Below, one piece after another: positions 37,447-46,101 of a stretch of 64,000 nucleotides of DNA. Each line of letters begins with the position of its first letter. Position 1 is the first letter of the stretch. The notes below the pieces were generated by a model. The model made no database searches and was not told the origin of the DNA. It worked only from the letters and a program-made list of their open reading frames with translations. Source of the DNA: DASPSM01 sp036008465 (GTDB lineage: Bacteria > Planctomycetota > Planctomycetia > Planctomycetales > Planctomycetaceae); assembly GCA_036008465.1 (NCBI GenBank), contig DASYNP010000185.1, positions 12,576 to 76,575 of the forward strand, given 5' to 3'. A program made the translations under genes and the position numbers.

Positions 37447-39486
37447 TCAATGCAAAGGCGATGCGGTTTCGCGCTTGGGTTCGCGTCGGTCGCACGCCTT
37501 ACAATATGTTTCTTTAAAAGCTCGCAGGACGACTCCACAATCCGTATGCGGAACGGCGGAACGGTAGCCCAACTCGCGGCAAACGCAGAATTGCATCGGA
37601 TCCTGCGCCAGAAGCGACTCAATAGATGGAGTCGCGCTGAAGTCAGCCTCAAAGTCGATGTGCCGGCACCAGTCCAGCCTTTCGCGAGCGATCGTACGAC
37701 GGGTCTCATGATATCGCCGCATCGCCCCGACCCGTTCATTAGACAAGCCTGCGACTTCAATCGCGTCGCGCGCAAGTTGGTCGAGATCCGCTTCCGATGC
37801 GGCGGCAAGTTTAAGGTCCTCATCAGCCTCCTTGACTTCCCGTAAGCGATCGACGTATTGGCGAAGGAGCGTGAGACCTTCGATGTGGTCCCGCGCGTTG
37901 GTTTCAATGGTTGCGTACTGCATCGCTGCGGCGATAGGCAGAACTTCGCTGGCCAAACGGCGGGCGGTTTCCTGTTCCCCCAAAATCTCGTAGAGGTCGG
38001 CTCGAAGCATCTTCGCCCGAAGTTCGCTCTCCATGCAGCCCGCGCCCGCGTAGATGTCCTGAGATTGTTCAAGGAAGCCGATGGCGGTCCGGATACGCTC
38101 ATTGGCGTCTGGCGCTCGGCGGCCGTCGATTTCGCTGAACACTCGCTCGGTCATGCACGCGAGGTGCCTAACGCTGCCGGCCGCATAAAGAGCGTCGGCG
38201 ATGAGCATGGGATGGTTCGCATCGGCAGCTTCGTTGTAAACGCGCTGCATGTTCTCGGACCAAGCGCGCCACCGGCCTTCCAGCAGTTCGACGTGTCGAC
38301 GGAAATTGTCAGACAGCGTCCCGATTTGTCCACGCATGTTGGCGAGGTGGTTATTGTGGACCGATTGCACGACGCAGTCCTGCCCTTCTGCGGAAAGTTC
38401 GCAAATTCGGGCAGCGATGCGCAATCCAGGCGGGGCGTCCGGATGGTCGCGGATTTCAGCGACGATTTGCCCGATCGATTCTTTGAGCTCTTGGCGTTGA
38501 CGGAGATCCCTCGCCGCTAGTTGCCGGTGGCGCGTGACTTCAAGACGGTGTTCAAGAGCGGGAACGCCAGTGAGTCGTTCGGAGGCCTCTTGCTGCTGGC
38601 GGAGGTATTCTTCGCGGTCGATGCGCCCGATTCGATAGTCGCAGATGCGGCGCATGCGCTCATGCCAGCATCGCTCGCTATCCGACAGTTCATCCAGCTT
38701 CGTCGCGGCGCGTGCCAGGCTTGATTGCGCGGCGAAATAATCGTCAAGCAAATATTGGGCGTAGGCATGAACAAGCAGGATTTTGGGTCGCGACTTCGCG
38801 GTTGGATTCAACGCCTCGTACAATTCGACTGCCCGTCTCGCGAAGCCCGAGGCGACGATCGTCATCCCGCTGTCAATGAGCAGGCGTTCGATTTGGTTGG
38901 GGTCGCTGACCTGTAAAGTTGACGGGGTGATCTGGATTGTGACGTGCTCGGAGACCGTCGATCTTGCGATGATGTCGTAGATCTGTCGGCCGAGTTGTCC
39001 TTCCTGGAGAATCCGCACGTGGATCTCGTCGAACGATAGCGCATCGAGTCGCCGGTAGAACCGCAACGAAACTTGCTGTTGGTTTCGCCAATCGGGCTTC
39101 AACCGGTCAAGCCGCTCCGCCTCTTGGCGCGCCCACACGAAGCGCAATTCATTCGGTCGTGAGCGGTACAGCACGTAGACGGGACAGGGGCCGTAGCAAA
39201 GATAATTCAGATTCGATGCCTCGACCCGCACTGACACGCTTCCGTCGTCGTTCTGTCTCGTCGAGTCGGTTCCTTTGAGTTGAATCTGCGATCGGCAATT
39301 GGTGTCGCGTCCGGTAATCTTGGCTTCGAGATAACGGTCAACGCCACGATCCTTGCCTGGTTCTGTGCGCAACCTAAAGCGGTCGATCGGAATCAAATTG
39401 GTGAGCGCCTGAAGGCTCAATTCCTCAAGGTCGTCCGCGCGATCCGATTGGGGAAGCGGGCCCAGGTCATCGGCGTTCATCGGCAC
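37447..39486 (-). CDS. DUF4365-type nuclease domain with helical-repeat region
   Basis: A 679-residue protein. Residues 15-165 resemble DUF4365, a PD-(D/E)XK-like fold: GVDRYLEAKI with D50, then QIQLKGTD with Q69 and K71 as the QxK motif. The remaining two thirds are mostly amphipathic helices in TPR-like arrangement (for example SGFARRAVELYEALNP, DDYFAAQSSLARAAT). The end carries a Cys/His cluster (CVCRELGY, HTDCG, CKACD) suggesting a zinc knot. In defence loci such nucleases act as effectors controlled by the helical sensor. It is 149 nt upstream of the TIR gene. Confidence 0.7.
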   Translation of the reverse strand: MPMNADDLGPLPQSDRADDLEELSLQALTNLIPIDRFRLRTEPGKDRGVDRYLEAKITGRDTNCRSQIQLKGTDSTRQNDDGSVSVRVEASNLNYLCYGPCPVYVLYRSRPNELRFVWARQEAERLDRLKPDWRNQQQVSLRFYRRLDALSFDEIHVRILQEGQLGRQIYDIIARSTVSEHVTIQITPSTLQVSDPNQIERLLIDSGMTIVASGFARRAVELYEALNPTAKSRPKILLVHAYAQYLLDDYFAAQSSLARAATKLDELSDSERCWHERMRRICDYRIGRIDREEYLRQQQEASERLTGVPALEHRLEVTRHRQLAARDLRQRQELKESIGQIVAEIRDHPDAPPGLRIAARICELSAEGQDCVVQSVHNNHLANMRGQIGTLSDNFRRHVELLEGRWRAWSENMQRVYNEAADANHPMLIADALYAAGSVRHLACMTERVFSEIDGRRAPDANERIRTAIGFLEQSQDIYAGAGCMESELRAKMLRADLYEILGEQETARRLASEVLPIAAAMQYATIETNARDHIEGLTLLRQYVDRLREVKEADEDLKLAAASEADLDQLARDAIEVAGLSNERVGAMRRYHETRRTIARERLDWCRHIDFEADFSATPSIESLLAQDPMQFCVCRELGYRSAVPHTDCGVVLRAFKETYCKACDRREPKRETASPLH

Positions 39487-39557
39487 CGCCCTGTTCGCTG
39501 GCGATTTGGTTCATGGCGAATTCTTCCGTGAAAGGGACTGTCTGCGGAAAGATTGCT

Positions 39558-40058
39558 TTAGGCGAACAAGCTTTCCGGGAAGGCGTTCCGAGGGACCAAG
39601 ATCGGCGCGCCCAGCATCGTGTTCTTCCGGCCGGGAGCATTGACGTAGACGCGGAATTCCTTTCGGAATGGCATTTTGACCAGGACGGTGTACTGGTCCT
39701 CGTCCTCGCCTTTGGCCCTGCGCCGCTGCGCGATCATTTTCTTGAGCTGTTTGTGGTCCAGGCAGCAAATCTCCCGACCCTTTACGCAGACCAGCGCCAA
39801 GTAGGCGAGCGGAACCAGCGCAGCGATGCGTTCTAGCTCGTTAAGATGCTCGGGCGTAAACTGGAAAACATACTCGTCGTGGGCCGGAGCCGGCTTTGTG
39901 GCGTACTTCAGGAAGACGCCGATGTCGTCGTTAACGCGGAATGCACTGCGCGAAATCTCATCGCCGTCCTTAAATGCGTTGATCGCAGTAAATCGTCGAT
40001 GCTCGGCGATTTGCGTCAGCGCCGCCCCATGATACATGTGGTCGTCGTTGATCTTCAT
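39558..40058 (-). CDS. unknown protein of defence-island operon
   Basis: A 166-residue mixed alpha/beta protein: MKINDDHMYHGAALTQIAEH, a central LAYLALVCVKGREICCLDH, then a basic helix KQLKKMIAQRRRAKGEDED. No family recognised. It lies 88 nt after the ParB/DUF262-like gene and 71 nt before the DUF4365 gene, all minus strand, so a single functional unit is plausible. The KxxR-rich helix could contact nucleic acid, but this is guesswork. Confidence 0.65.
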   Translation of the reverse strand: MKINDDHMYHGAALTQIAEHRRFTAINAFKDGDEISRSAFRVNDDIGVFLKYATKPAPAHDEYVFQFTPEHLNELERIAALVPLAYLALVCVKGREICCLDHKQLKKMIAQRRRAKGEDEDQYTVLVKMPFRKEFRVYVNAPGRKNTMLGAPILVPRNAFPESLFA

Positions 40059-40146
40059 TATTGCTCCGATGACGCTTTTGGATGATGGCGCGCGGAAGGG
40101 CGGGTTCCGCGGCCCGCCCTTCCAATTCTCTTCGCCAGGGGGCGGT

Positions 40147-41451
40147 TTACTCGTAAACCCGAGAGTTCTCGACCCAGCCTAAAACCTTGCAGTTGCCCCG
40201 GAAATACTCGAGGAAGGCGGCGCAGATGATCGAGCGAATCTTTCTGCCCTTGCCGGACTTGATACCGCCGTACACTTCCCAATAGGTCTCCAGATCAAGA
40301 GTGTCTTTCCCGGCTTCGATATCCGCGACCAAGCGCTTCATCGCGGCCTGGAGTTGCTCGAAGCTGGTCATATCGACGAACTTTCCGGCTGCCGCCATGA
40401 GAGCGGTCGTGAAGACCTCGCCCTCGGAAAGTACCGTGCTGGTGAGTCGATTCAGGACCGCTTTCTGCAATGGACCCGTGACGATTTTCAAAATGTCAAC
40501 GACTTCGTCCATGTCTTCGACCGGCTCTTCCAAATACTCGCGGTCGGCTCCCAAGAATGCTTCGGTTTCGCCGCCAGTCATCACTTGCGGGTTTTTCTGC
40601 ATGTAGCCCTGCACGGCGACGATCAGATTGGAACCCTTGAACGATGACTTTTCCAGACGGTGGTCAGCGGCCTTTTCCTGCTCTTTCGCCAACTGAATAC
40701 CTTCGGATTGGAGCAGTTTGATGAGCGGGATGTTCATCAGTTCCAATTGGATCTTCGCGTTCATCTGGCGTTGGGCGCTGTTCAACAGCAGCATGAAGTG
40801 CAGCACGCCGGCATGGCCGATCTCATAGAAGACCTCCATTTGCTGCTGGCGTTGTAGCAGTTCGTTCACGTCACAGGCTTCCGCGTGGGACTTGAACACT
40901 TCCTCCCAAATTTGTTCGTCAAGGCAGCCGTGCTCGACCATCTCGTCACCGAGCGCCGCCATCAGCACGGCGATGATGTAGCACGTCGTGCGCTGGAGCC
41001 CGTCGATCAGGGTCCAATCGTCCGCCTGTTTCGGATCGTGGACGACGCCCTTATCCGCCACCGCTGCGACGCGCAGTGGCGGAACGTAATAGCCCTTCAG
41101 GATCGCTACGATCAGGCGCTGATAAATCTTGTCGCGAGTATGGTGGAAGGTCTTTCTCTGGAACCAGTGCGACAACCCGGAGAACCGAGTCAGTAGAAAC
41201 GCGACCGGCGCGAGCGCATTGATGACCATCGCGTGCGTTTTTGCGTCCGGCAGCCCGTCGCCGATGGTTTGGATGCTCGTTGCGGGCACCTCGATGCCCT
41301 TGCGCGCCAGTTGGTTGAGTACGTTCCGACACATCTCCTGGAGATTGCTGTACTGCTCGGAGACCGGAACGCGCTTCTTCTTTGTTCTGGCCACTTTTCT
41401 GTCCCCCGTGATTTCGTCGTCCGTTTGCTTCGCGATGGCTGCTGTTTTCAT
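40147..41451 (-). CDS. ParB/DUF262-like (GmrS- or DGQHR-type) protein
   Basis: A 434-residue protein whose centre reads DDWTLIDGLQRTTCYIIAVL, matching the DGQxR box of the ParB/Srx fold found in DUF262 and DGQHR proteins; some of these hydrolyse NTPs and sense modified DNA (GmrSD) or accompany nucleotide-linked defence. Upstream conserved-looking stretches are KIYQRLIVAILKGYYVPPLRV. The rest is helical with Lys/Glu-rich coiled segments. Start ATG 41451 has AAGGA 6 nt upstream. It is the first gene of the four-gene minus-strand row and faces the AbiE pair divergently. Confidence 0.65.
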   Translation of the reverse strand: MKTAAIAKQTDDEITGDRKVARTKKKRVPVSEQYSNLQEMCRNVLNQLARKGIEVPATSIQTIGDGLPDAKTHAMVINALAPVAFLLTRFSGLSHWFQRKTFHHTRDKIYQRLIVAILKGYYVPPLRVAAVADKGVVHDPKQADDWTLIDGLQRTTCYIIAVLMAALGDEMVEHGCLDEQIWEEVFKSHAEACDVNELLQRQQQMEVFYEIGHAGVLHFMLLLNSAQRQMNAKIQLELMNIPLIKLLQSEGIQLAKEQEKAADHRLEKSSFKGSNLIVAVQGYMQKNPQVMTGGETEAFLGADREYLEEPVEDMDEVVDILKIVTGPLQKAVLNRLTSTVLSEGEVFTTALMAAAGKFVDMTSFEQLQAAMKRLVADIEAGKDTLDLETYWEVYGGIKSGKGRKIRSIICAAFLEYFRGNCKVLGWVENSRVYE

Positions 41452-41527
41452 CGTCGATCCTTTTTGAGAGGTGCTGACGCTCCACCAAGAAGAATCCTGG
41501 TGCAAGCGAGTCGTGTGAGGCCAAGTT

Positions 41528-41588
41528 TTGCAATGGGCAATGCAAATTTCAAGGCCAAAAATAGTTTGAGGCCAGAAGTTTTATGGCC
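41528..41588. promoter_or_regulatory. inverted repeats in the AbiE upstream region (candidate operators)
   Basis: Two palindromes sit in the AT-rich divergent spacer: TTGCA-N8-TGCAA at 41528-41545 and GGCCA-N9-TGGCC at 41570-41588, with a further GGCCA at 41553. AbiEi-type antitoxins are known to repress their own promoter by binding inverted repeats, so these are candidate sites; they could equally serve the divergent ParB-like gene. Confidence 0.5.
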
Positions 41589-41736
41589 TAGATAGTAAAG
41601 CTAATTTGCATAACAGTTTATGTCGATTGTTCACAGATCGACTTGTTGAAAATCTTGGAAATCCTCGATCTCATGGGATTGCCCGGTTTTCCGGCGCCAG
41701 CGGCAGCGAGAAGAAGAGCTTGACTTGTAAGGAAAA

Positions 41737-42381
41737 ATGGGCATTATTTCTTACATGATGAGCATGAGAAAATCGACGCAAAGCATTGACGCTAAAGTGC
41801 TTTATCGTATCAGAGGCAAGGGAAGAGGTTCTGTGCATGTGCCGGGTGACTTTCTGGACTTCGGCAGCCGGGAGGCAGTGGATCTCGCTCTCCACCGGCT
41901 GGTGCAGAAGGGAGTCCTACGTCGCCTAGCACGCGGGGTATACGATTTCCCAGAACGGCACCCGACGCTCGGCGTCTTGTCGCCTTCGGCCGAAACCATC
42001 GCGACGGCGTTGGCCGGACGGGATCGCACCCGTCTGCAACCCGCAGGGGCCTATGCGGCGAACGCTCTCGGGCTGTCCGAGCAAGTGCCCGCAAAGGCCG
42101 TGTTCTTGACCGACGGCCCCAGCCGCACGGTGAAGATCGGAGCGATGACGATACAGCTCCGTCAGACGACGCCGCGGAACATGGCCGCCGCCGGCCGGCT
42201 GAGCGGTCTTGTGATCCAGGCGTTTCGGGAGCTGGGCAAAGAGCACGTGACTCCGGCTCGCATCAAGCAGCTCAAGCGAACATTGCCGGCTGACAAGCGG
42301 CGCGAACTGTTGAAGGATCTCAAATTGGCTCCAGCATGGATGCACCCGCTCTTCCGGGATTTGGCTGAGGACGAGCAATGA
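41737..42381 (+). CDS. AbiEi-like antitoxin (DUF6088 family)
   Basis: A 214-residue antitoxin of a type IV toxin-antitoxin/abortive infection pair. The N-terminal winged-helix part has AVDLALHRLVQKGVLRRLARGVYDFP, the DNA-binding motif of AbiEi-like antitoxins; then TIATALAGRDRTRLQPAGAY and the C-terminal domain needed to neutralise the toxin. AAGGA is just upstream of ATG 41737; ATGs 6 and 9 codons later are alternatives. It overlaps the toxin gene by 4 nt. Confidence 0.85.
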   Translation: MGIISYMMSMRKSTQSIDAKVLYRIRGKGRGSVHVPGDFLDFGSREAVDLALHRLVQKGVLRRLARGVYDFPERHPTLGVLSPSAETIATALAGRDRTRLQPAGAYAANALGLSEQVPAKAVFLTDGPSRTVKIGAMTIQLRQTTPRNMAAAGRLSGLVIQAFRELGKEHVTPARIKQLKRTLPADKRRELLKDLKLAPAWMHPLFRDLAEDEQ

Positions 42382-43388
42382 AGCTCAGGTTCCTTGATCT
42401 CCCGGTGGACGAACGCCGCCTGTATTTCGAACAGGCGGCGCTTCAACGGAACGTTTCGGCAGTGTTGTTGGAGAAGGATTTCTGGGTTTGCTGGTTGCTG
42501 GGGATTCTGTTCGCCTCGGAGTTCGCGGATTCGCTCGTGTTCAAGGGAGGGACATCCCTTTCAAAAGTGTTCGGTGTGATCGATCGGTTCTCGGAGGACA
42601 TCGATTTGTCGCTGTCGCCCGAGTTTCTGCACCTGCCGGAAGCAGGGACGAGCCGGAATCAGGCGAACAAATGGATGACGGCCGCCGAGGCTGCTTGCTC
42701 GCTTTCTGTCCAAAAGCAGATCGCGCCGACGCTCGACGACGCGGTCGGGGCGGTCCTGGGAAAAGAGAGGTGGTTCGAGTTCATGACGGATCCCGCCACG
42801 AACTCACCAGTGCTCCTGTTCCACTACCCATCGGCGCAGCCGCCGGGGTTTGGGTACCTCAAGCGGTCGGTGAAGCTCGAGTTCGGCTCACTCACGGACC
42901 AGAAACCGACCGGCCGGCACCCGGTGCGGCCGTTGGCGGCGGATGTCTTGCCTGAAGCGTTTTCAGATTGGAGCTGTGCGGTCGTTGCATTGGAAGTGGA
43001 ACGGAGCTTTTGGGAAAAAGCGACGATCCTCCACACCGAGTACCACCGGCCGGCCGGGCGGCCGACGCCCGATCGGTTCTCTCGGCATTACGCCGACACG
43101 GCGGCGTTGGCTCGACATCCTGCGTCGGCTGCAGCGATTGACCAGCATGACTTGCGAGAGCGGGTCGTTGCTTGGAAGAGCCAGTTCTTCGGCAGCGCTT
43201 GGGCCCGGTATGATCTTGCGAAACCGGGGACGTTTCGCCTCGTCCCTCCGGCCGAACGCCTTCCGGCGCTTAAACGTGATTACGAGGCGATGCGGGACAT
43301 GTATCTCTCGGAGCCCATCGCATTTGAGGAGGTACTTGCTGTGTTGGAGGCGATGGAGCAACGCATGAACGGGAGCGAGAAAAAATGA
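42378..43388 (+). CDS. AbiEii nucleotidyltransferase toxin
   Basis: A 336-residue nucleotidyltransferase-fold toxin. The active site is clear: FKGGTSLSK (GG at 57-58, T59-S60) followed by FSEDIDLSL with D74 and D76 as metal ligands; a later LEVERSFWEKATILH is the family lysine motif. AbiEii toxins add nucleotides to tRNA 3' ends or other acceptors and stall growth upon infection. Start overlaps the antitoxin gene (ATGA). The toxin ends 66 nt before the Qat-like operon. Confidence 0.9.
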   Translation: MKLRFLDLPVDERRLYFEQAALQRNVSAVLLEKDFWVCWLLGILFASEFADSLVFKGGTSLSKVFGVIDRFSEDIDLSLSPEFLHLPEAGTSRNQANKWMTAAEAACSLSVQKQIAPTLDDAVGAVLGKERWFEFMTDPATNSPVLLFHYPSAQPPGFGYLKRSVKLEFGSLTDQKPTGRHPVRPLAADVLPEAFSDWSCAVVALEVERSFWEKATILHTEYHRPAGRPTPDRFSRHYADTAALARHPASAAAIDQHDLRERVVAWKSQFFGSAWARYDLAKPGTFRLVPPAERLPALKRDYEAMRDMYLSEPIAFEEVLAVLEAMEQRMNGSEKK

Positions 43389-43454
43389 CAAGTCTTCCGA
43401 TTGACTGCACATACGAGACGCCGAGGGCGGAGCCGTTCAACGTCGGAGGTGTCC

Positions 43455-45233
43455 ATGTGGTCAGACCGTGAGAGTGAACAGGATTTTCTCGGCTACACCA
43501 GCTATGTCAACGTGTTGGCCGAGACCTGCACCATGAAGGATCTGGCTCCGCTGACGCTGGGCATCTTCGGCGCTTGGGGGAGCGGCAAGACCAGCCTCAT
43601 GCGCATGCTACAGGCGAAGGTGGATCTGAACGCGGTCGTCGCGAAATCGAGGACGCTGTGGTTCAACGCCTGGCGTTATGAGGGGCGGGAAGAGGCGCAG
43701 TCCGCGCTCATCCATGCCGTTTTGAAGAAGGTCGTCGAGGGTAAGACGCTCAAGCAGGAGGTGGTGGAACGTCTCAACAAGCTGAAAACGGGCGCGGGAA
43801 TCCTCAAACTCGGCAAGGCTATCGGCAAGTCCCTCATCACCATGACGCCAGACATCGACGGCTTCATCGAGTGCTTCAAAAAGGAGTCGGAGAAAATCGC
43901 CGAGACGATGGAGGAGTTCGAGCGCGATTTCACCGCGTTGTTGGGTGAACTGGAAGTGGAGCGTTTGGTCGTGTTCATCGACGACCTCGACCGCTGCTCC
44001 AGCGCCAAGGTGATCGAGACTTTCGAGACGATCAAGCTTTTTCTGAACACGCCCGCATGCACCTTCGTCATCGGGGCCGATGCCGCTAAGATCCAGCACG
44101 CGGTCGGTGAAGTCTACAATGTGACCGACACGAAGCGGCAAAAGGACTTCCTCGAAAAAATCGTCCAGATCCCCTTCACGATTCCCGAACAGGATCTGCG
44201 CGACATCGCCTGCTACGTGGGAATGCTCATCATCGGGCGCCACCTGGAAGCCAAGCACTGGCCACAGCTGCTGTCCGCCCGTCGCAGTTTCTACACTTGC
44301 AGCGGCAAGATCGAGGACGAGATTCGTGGGTGGCCGGGCAAAAACAGGGCGCTGCTCAGCGGAAAGTTGAAAGACGTTGAGGATGAGCTGGCTGCAGTCA
44401 TGCCCTACGTGGACAGCCTCGGTCGAGGCCTGCGGGGCAACCCACGGCAGATCAAGCGATTCCTCAACATCATCTCGCTGCGCCGCCGACTCGCCGAAGA
44501 GAACGAATTGGACGTCAAGCAGGATCTTCTCATCAAGCTGGCGGTCCTCGAATACGTTTGGGAGGAGTTCTTCAACGCCGTGGTCGAAACCGTGGATCCG
44601 GCGACCGGGCATTCCGCGCTCATCGAAGAAGTGCTGAAGGCGGCCGAATCCGACGACGGCCAGCAGAGCGAGTCGAAACTTGTCACCGAGTCGGTGGGCC
44701 GCGTGGGCCTGGTCGAGTATCTGCTGGCCGAGCCGAAGATCTCCGGAAAAATCGACCTCAACCCTTATCTGTTCCTTGCCCAGACGTCGCTAAGTCGTGG
44801 GCGTGCCACTGGACTGCAACCGGCCGACGAAAAGGCGAAGTCACTAGCGCAGGCCATCGAGAGCGATGACCCTCTGCGTTCCAGGGCCGGGGCAAAGCAG
44901 GCCGCCGCACAGGAGCCGGCCGTGGCGGCGGCGGTCGTTCGTGTCCTTCTGACGGATCTGGCCTCCTCGAGGGAGCCTCTGCTCCGCACGCACATCATCA
45001 ACGGGCTGGAGGGCATCTGCCGCTCGCACAAGGAGCAGTACGCCCAGGTCGTTCGGGGCCTTTCCCAAGTGGACCCTTCTGGTCAGGACGCGGTCGCGAT
45101 TTCCGCCACAACGCTTTTGACGGCAGCGGAAAAGGCAGAGACGGCGGTTCCATCGGAACTCAAGGAAAAGTTCAAAGGATCTAAGTTCGCGTCGGCCTTT
45201 GGATCAGGTCGCAAGAAACCCGGAAAGAGCTAG
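43455..45233 (+). CDS. qatA: KAP-family P-loop ATPase, QatA-like
   Basis: A 592-residue KAP NTPase. Walker A is FGAWGSGKTS (residues 38-47) and Walker B is LVVFIDDLDRC with D176, D177 and D179; CTFVIGADAAKIQHA follows as the sensor region, and GNPRQIKRFLN is the KAP C-terminal motif. KAP ATPases are membrane-associated NTPases; in Qat anti-phage loci QatA comes first, as here. Start ATG 43455 has GGAGG 5 nt before it. The C-terminal 150 residues are Ala-rich helices. QatB follows after 13 nt. Confidence 0.82.
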   Translation: MWSDRESEQDFLGYTSYVNVLAETCTMKDLAPLTLGIFGAWGSGKTSLMRMLQAKVDLNAVVAKSRTLWFNAWRYEGREEAQSALIHAVLKKVVEGKTLKQEVVERLNKLKTGAGILKLGKAIGKSLITMTPDIDGFIECFKKESEKIAETMEEFERDFTALLGELEVERLVVFIDDLDRCSSAKVIETFETIKLFLNTPACTFVIGADAAKIQHAVGEVYNVTDTKRQKDFLEKIVQIPFTIPEQDLRDIACYVGMLIIGRHLEAKHWPQLLSARRSFYTCSGKIEDEIRGWPGKNRALLSGKLKDVEDELAAVMPYVDSLGRGLRGNPRQIKRFLNIISLRRRLAEENELDVKQDLLIKLAVLEYVWEEFFNAVVETVDPATGHSALIEEVLKAAESDDGQQSESKLVTESVGRVGLVEYLLAEPKISGKIDLNPYLFLAQTSLSRGRATGLQPADEKAKSLAQAIESDDPLRSRAGAKQAAAQEPAVAAAVVRVLLTDLASSREPLLRTHIINGLEGICRSHKEQYAQVVRGLSQVDPSGQDAVAISATTLLTAAEKAETAVPSELKEKFKGSKFASAFGSGRKKPGKS

Positions 45234-45246
45234 CGGAGGCACAAAC

Positions 45247-46101
45247 GTGGGGACACAGAAAAGCCTCCCGACGCCGAAGGGAGGAAAATGGACGCCGGTC
45301 AAGCGCGAGATAAACGCGCTGTTGAACGGCAGCGTCAACGTGAATCCTGATCAGATTATCGCTGGCGTGATCGGGGCGGGCCGCGGGTTGTCATTCCCTT
45401 CGACGCTTAGTGGCGGTCGATCTGGTGGAGGTGGTGGAGGTGGTGGCGGCGGTGGAGGCGGTGGCGGCGGCGGCGGTGGAGGTGGTGGTGGATCTCGTGG
45501 GGGTGGTATTCGGAACTCGTCGGTTGGTCGCGCTCTTTCGGGGCTGGGCGGCTTCGGGTCCGCATTGGCGGCTGGAGACCTGGGTGCCGCGCTCGACGCT
45601 CTCGGCTTGGGAGAATTGCGCGGCAAGCCGGCAGCGGAGGTTGTTGCGCGGATCGCTGAGCATATGGCGGCGATGGCAGACGGCCTTCAGCAAGAGCTGC
45701 TCAATGCAACGCTTCGGGACGCGATCCTGGACGCCGCCGCTCTGGAAGGCGACCGCAGTTACGAGAATCTTGAAGCATCGCTTCAGAGCTTTCTGGCGCG
45801 GGACGGGATAGAAGGCCTCGTCGAGTGCTTCCTGACGCGCTATGTCTTCGACCGGGTGTGGACGCTGGTCGAGCAGCACATTGACCTGCGGAGCGCGTCC
45901 GAGAAAGACACGGTCGCGATGACCTCGGCCGTCGAAGGGGGCTGTCGGTCTCAGGTGCAAACTCTGATCGAGGATCTGCGATCCGAGGGGCGATTCGATG
46001 GAGTGGACTGGTTCGGCGAGGCCGGACAGACCCTTGGCAATGGCATCGTGGCGACACTGGAATTCAGGCTAAGCAACCCTGAATCGCAGGAGGGGGTATG
46101 A
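45247..46101 (+). CDS. qatB: QatB-like protein with poly-glycine tract
   Basis: A 284-residue protein between the KAP and QueC-like genes, the place of QatB in Qat loci. It starts at a GTG with GGAGG 7 nt upstream and begins Met-Gly-Thr, as I recall for QatB homologues; the initial Met would be removed to expose Gly2. Residues 12-22 (GGKWTPVKR) are followed by a run of 23 consecutive glycines (residues 60-82) acting as a linker, and by an alpha-helical C-terminal domain (ALDALGLGELRGKPAAEVVA to the end). Identification rests mainly on context and the N-terminus. Confidence 0.7.
   Translation: MGTQKSLPTPKGGKWTPVKREINALLNGSVNVNPDQIIAGVIGAGRGLSFPSTLSGGRSGGGGGGGGGGGGGGGGGGGGGGGSRGGGIRNSSVGRALSGLGGFGSALAAGDLGAALDALGLGELRGKPAAEVVARIAEHMAAMADGLQQELLNATLRDAILDAAALEGDRSYENLEASLQSFLARDGIEGLVECFLTRYVFDRVWTLVEQHIDLRSASEKDTVAMTSAVEGGCRSQVQTLIEDLRSEGRFDGVDWFGEAGQTLGNGIVATLEFRLSNPESQEGV
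45418..45492 (+). repeat. GGN trinucleotide-rich tract coding poly-glycine
   Basis: About 25 near-consecutive GGN codons within the QatB-like gene, with mixed third bases (GGT, GGA, GGC), so no perfect microsatellite but strongly purine-rich on this strand. Confidence 0.8.

Noticed and set aside
43608..44612. 334-codon minus-strand frame opposite the KAP ATPase gene
   Set aside because: Antisense shadow of a gene with Walker A and B motifs; no start signal and atypical composition.
45418..45492. Sequencing artefact in the GGN tract
   Set aside because: The reading frame continues intact on both sides and third-codon bases vary, so the tract looks genuine.
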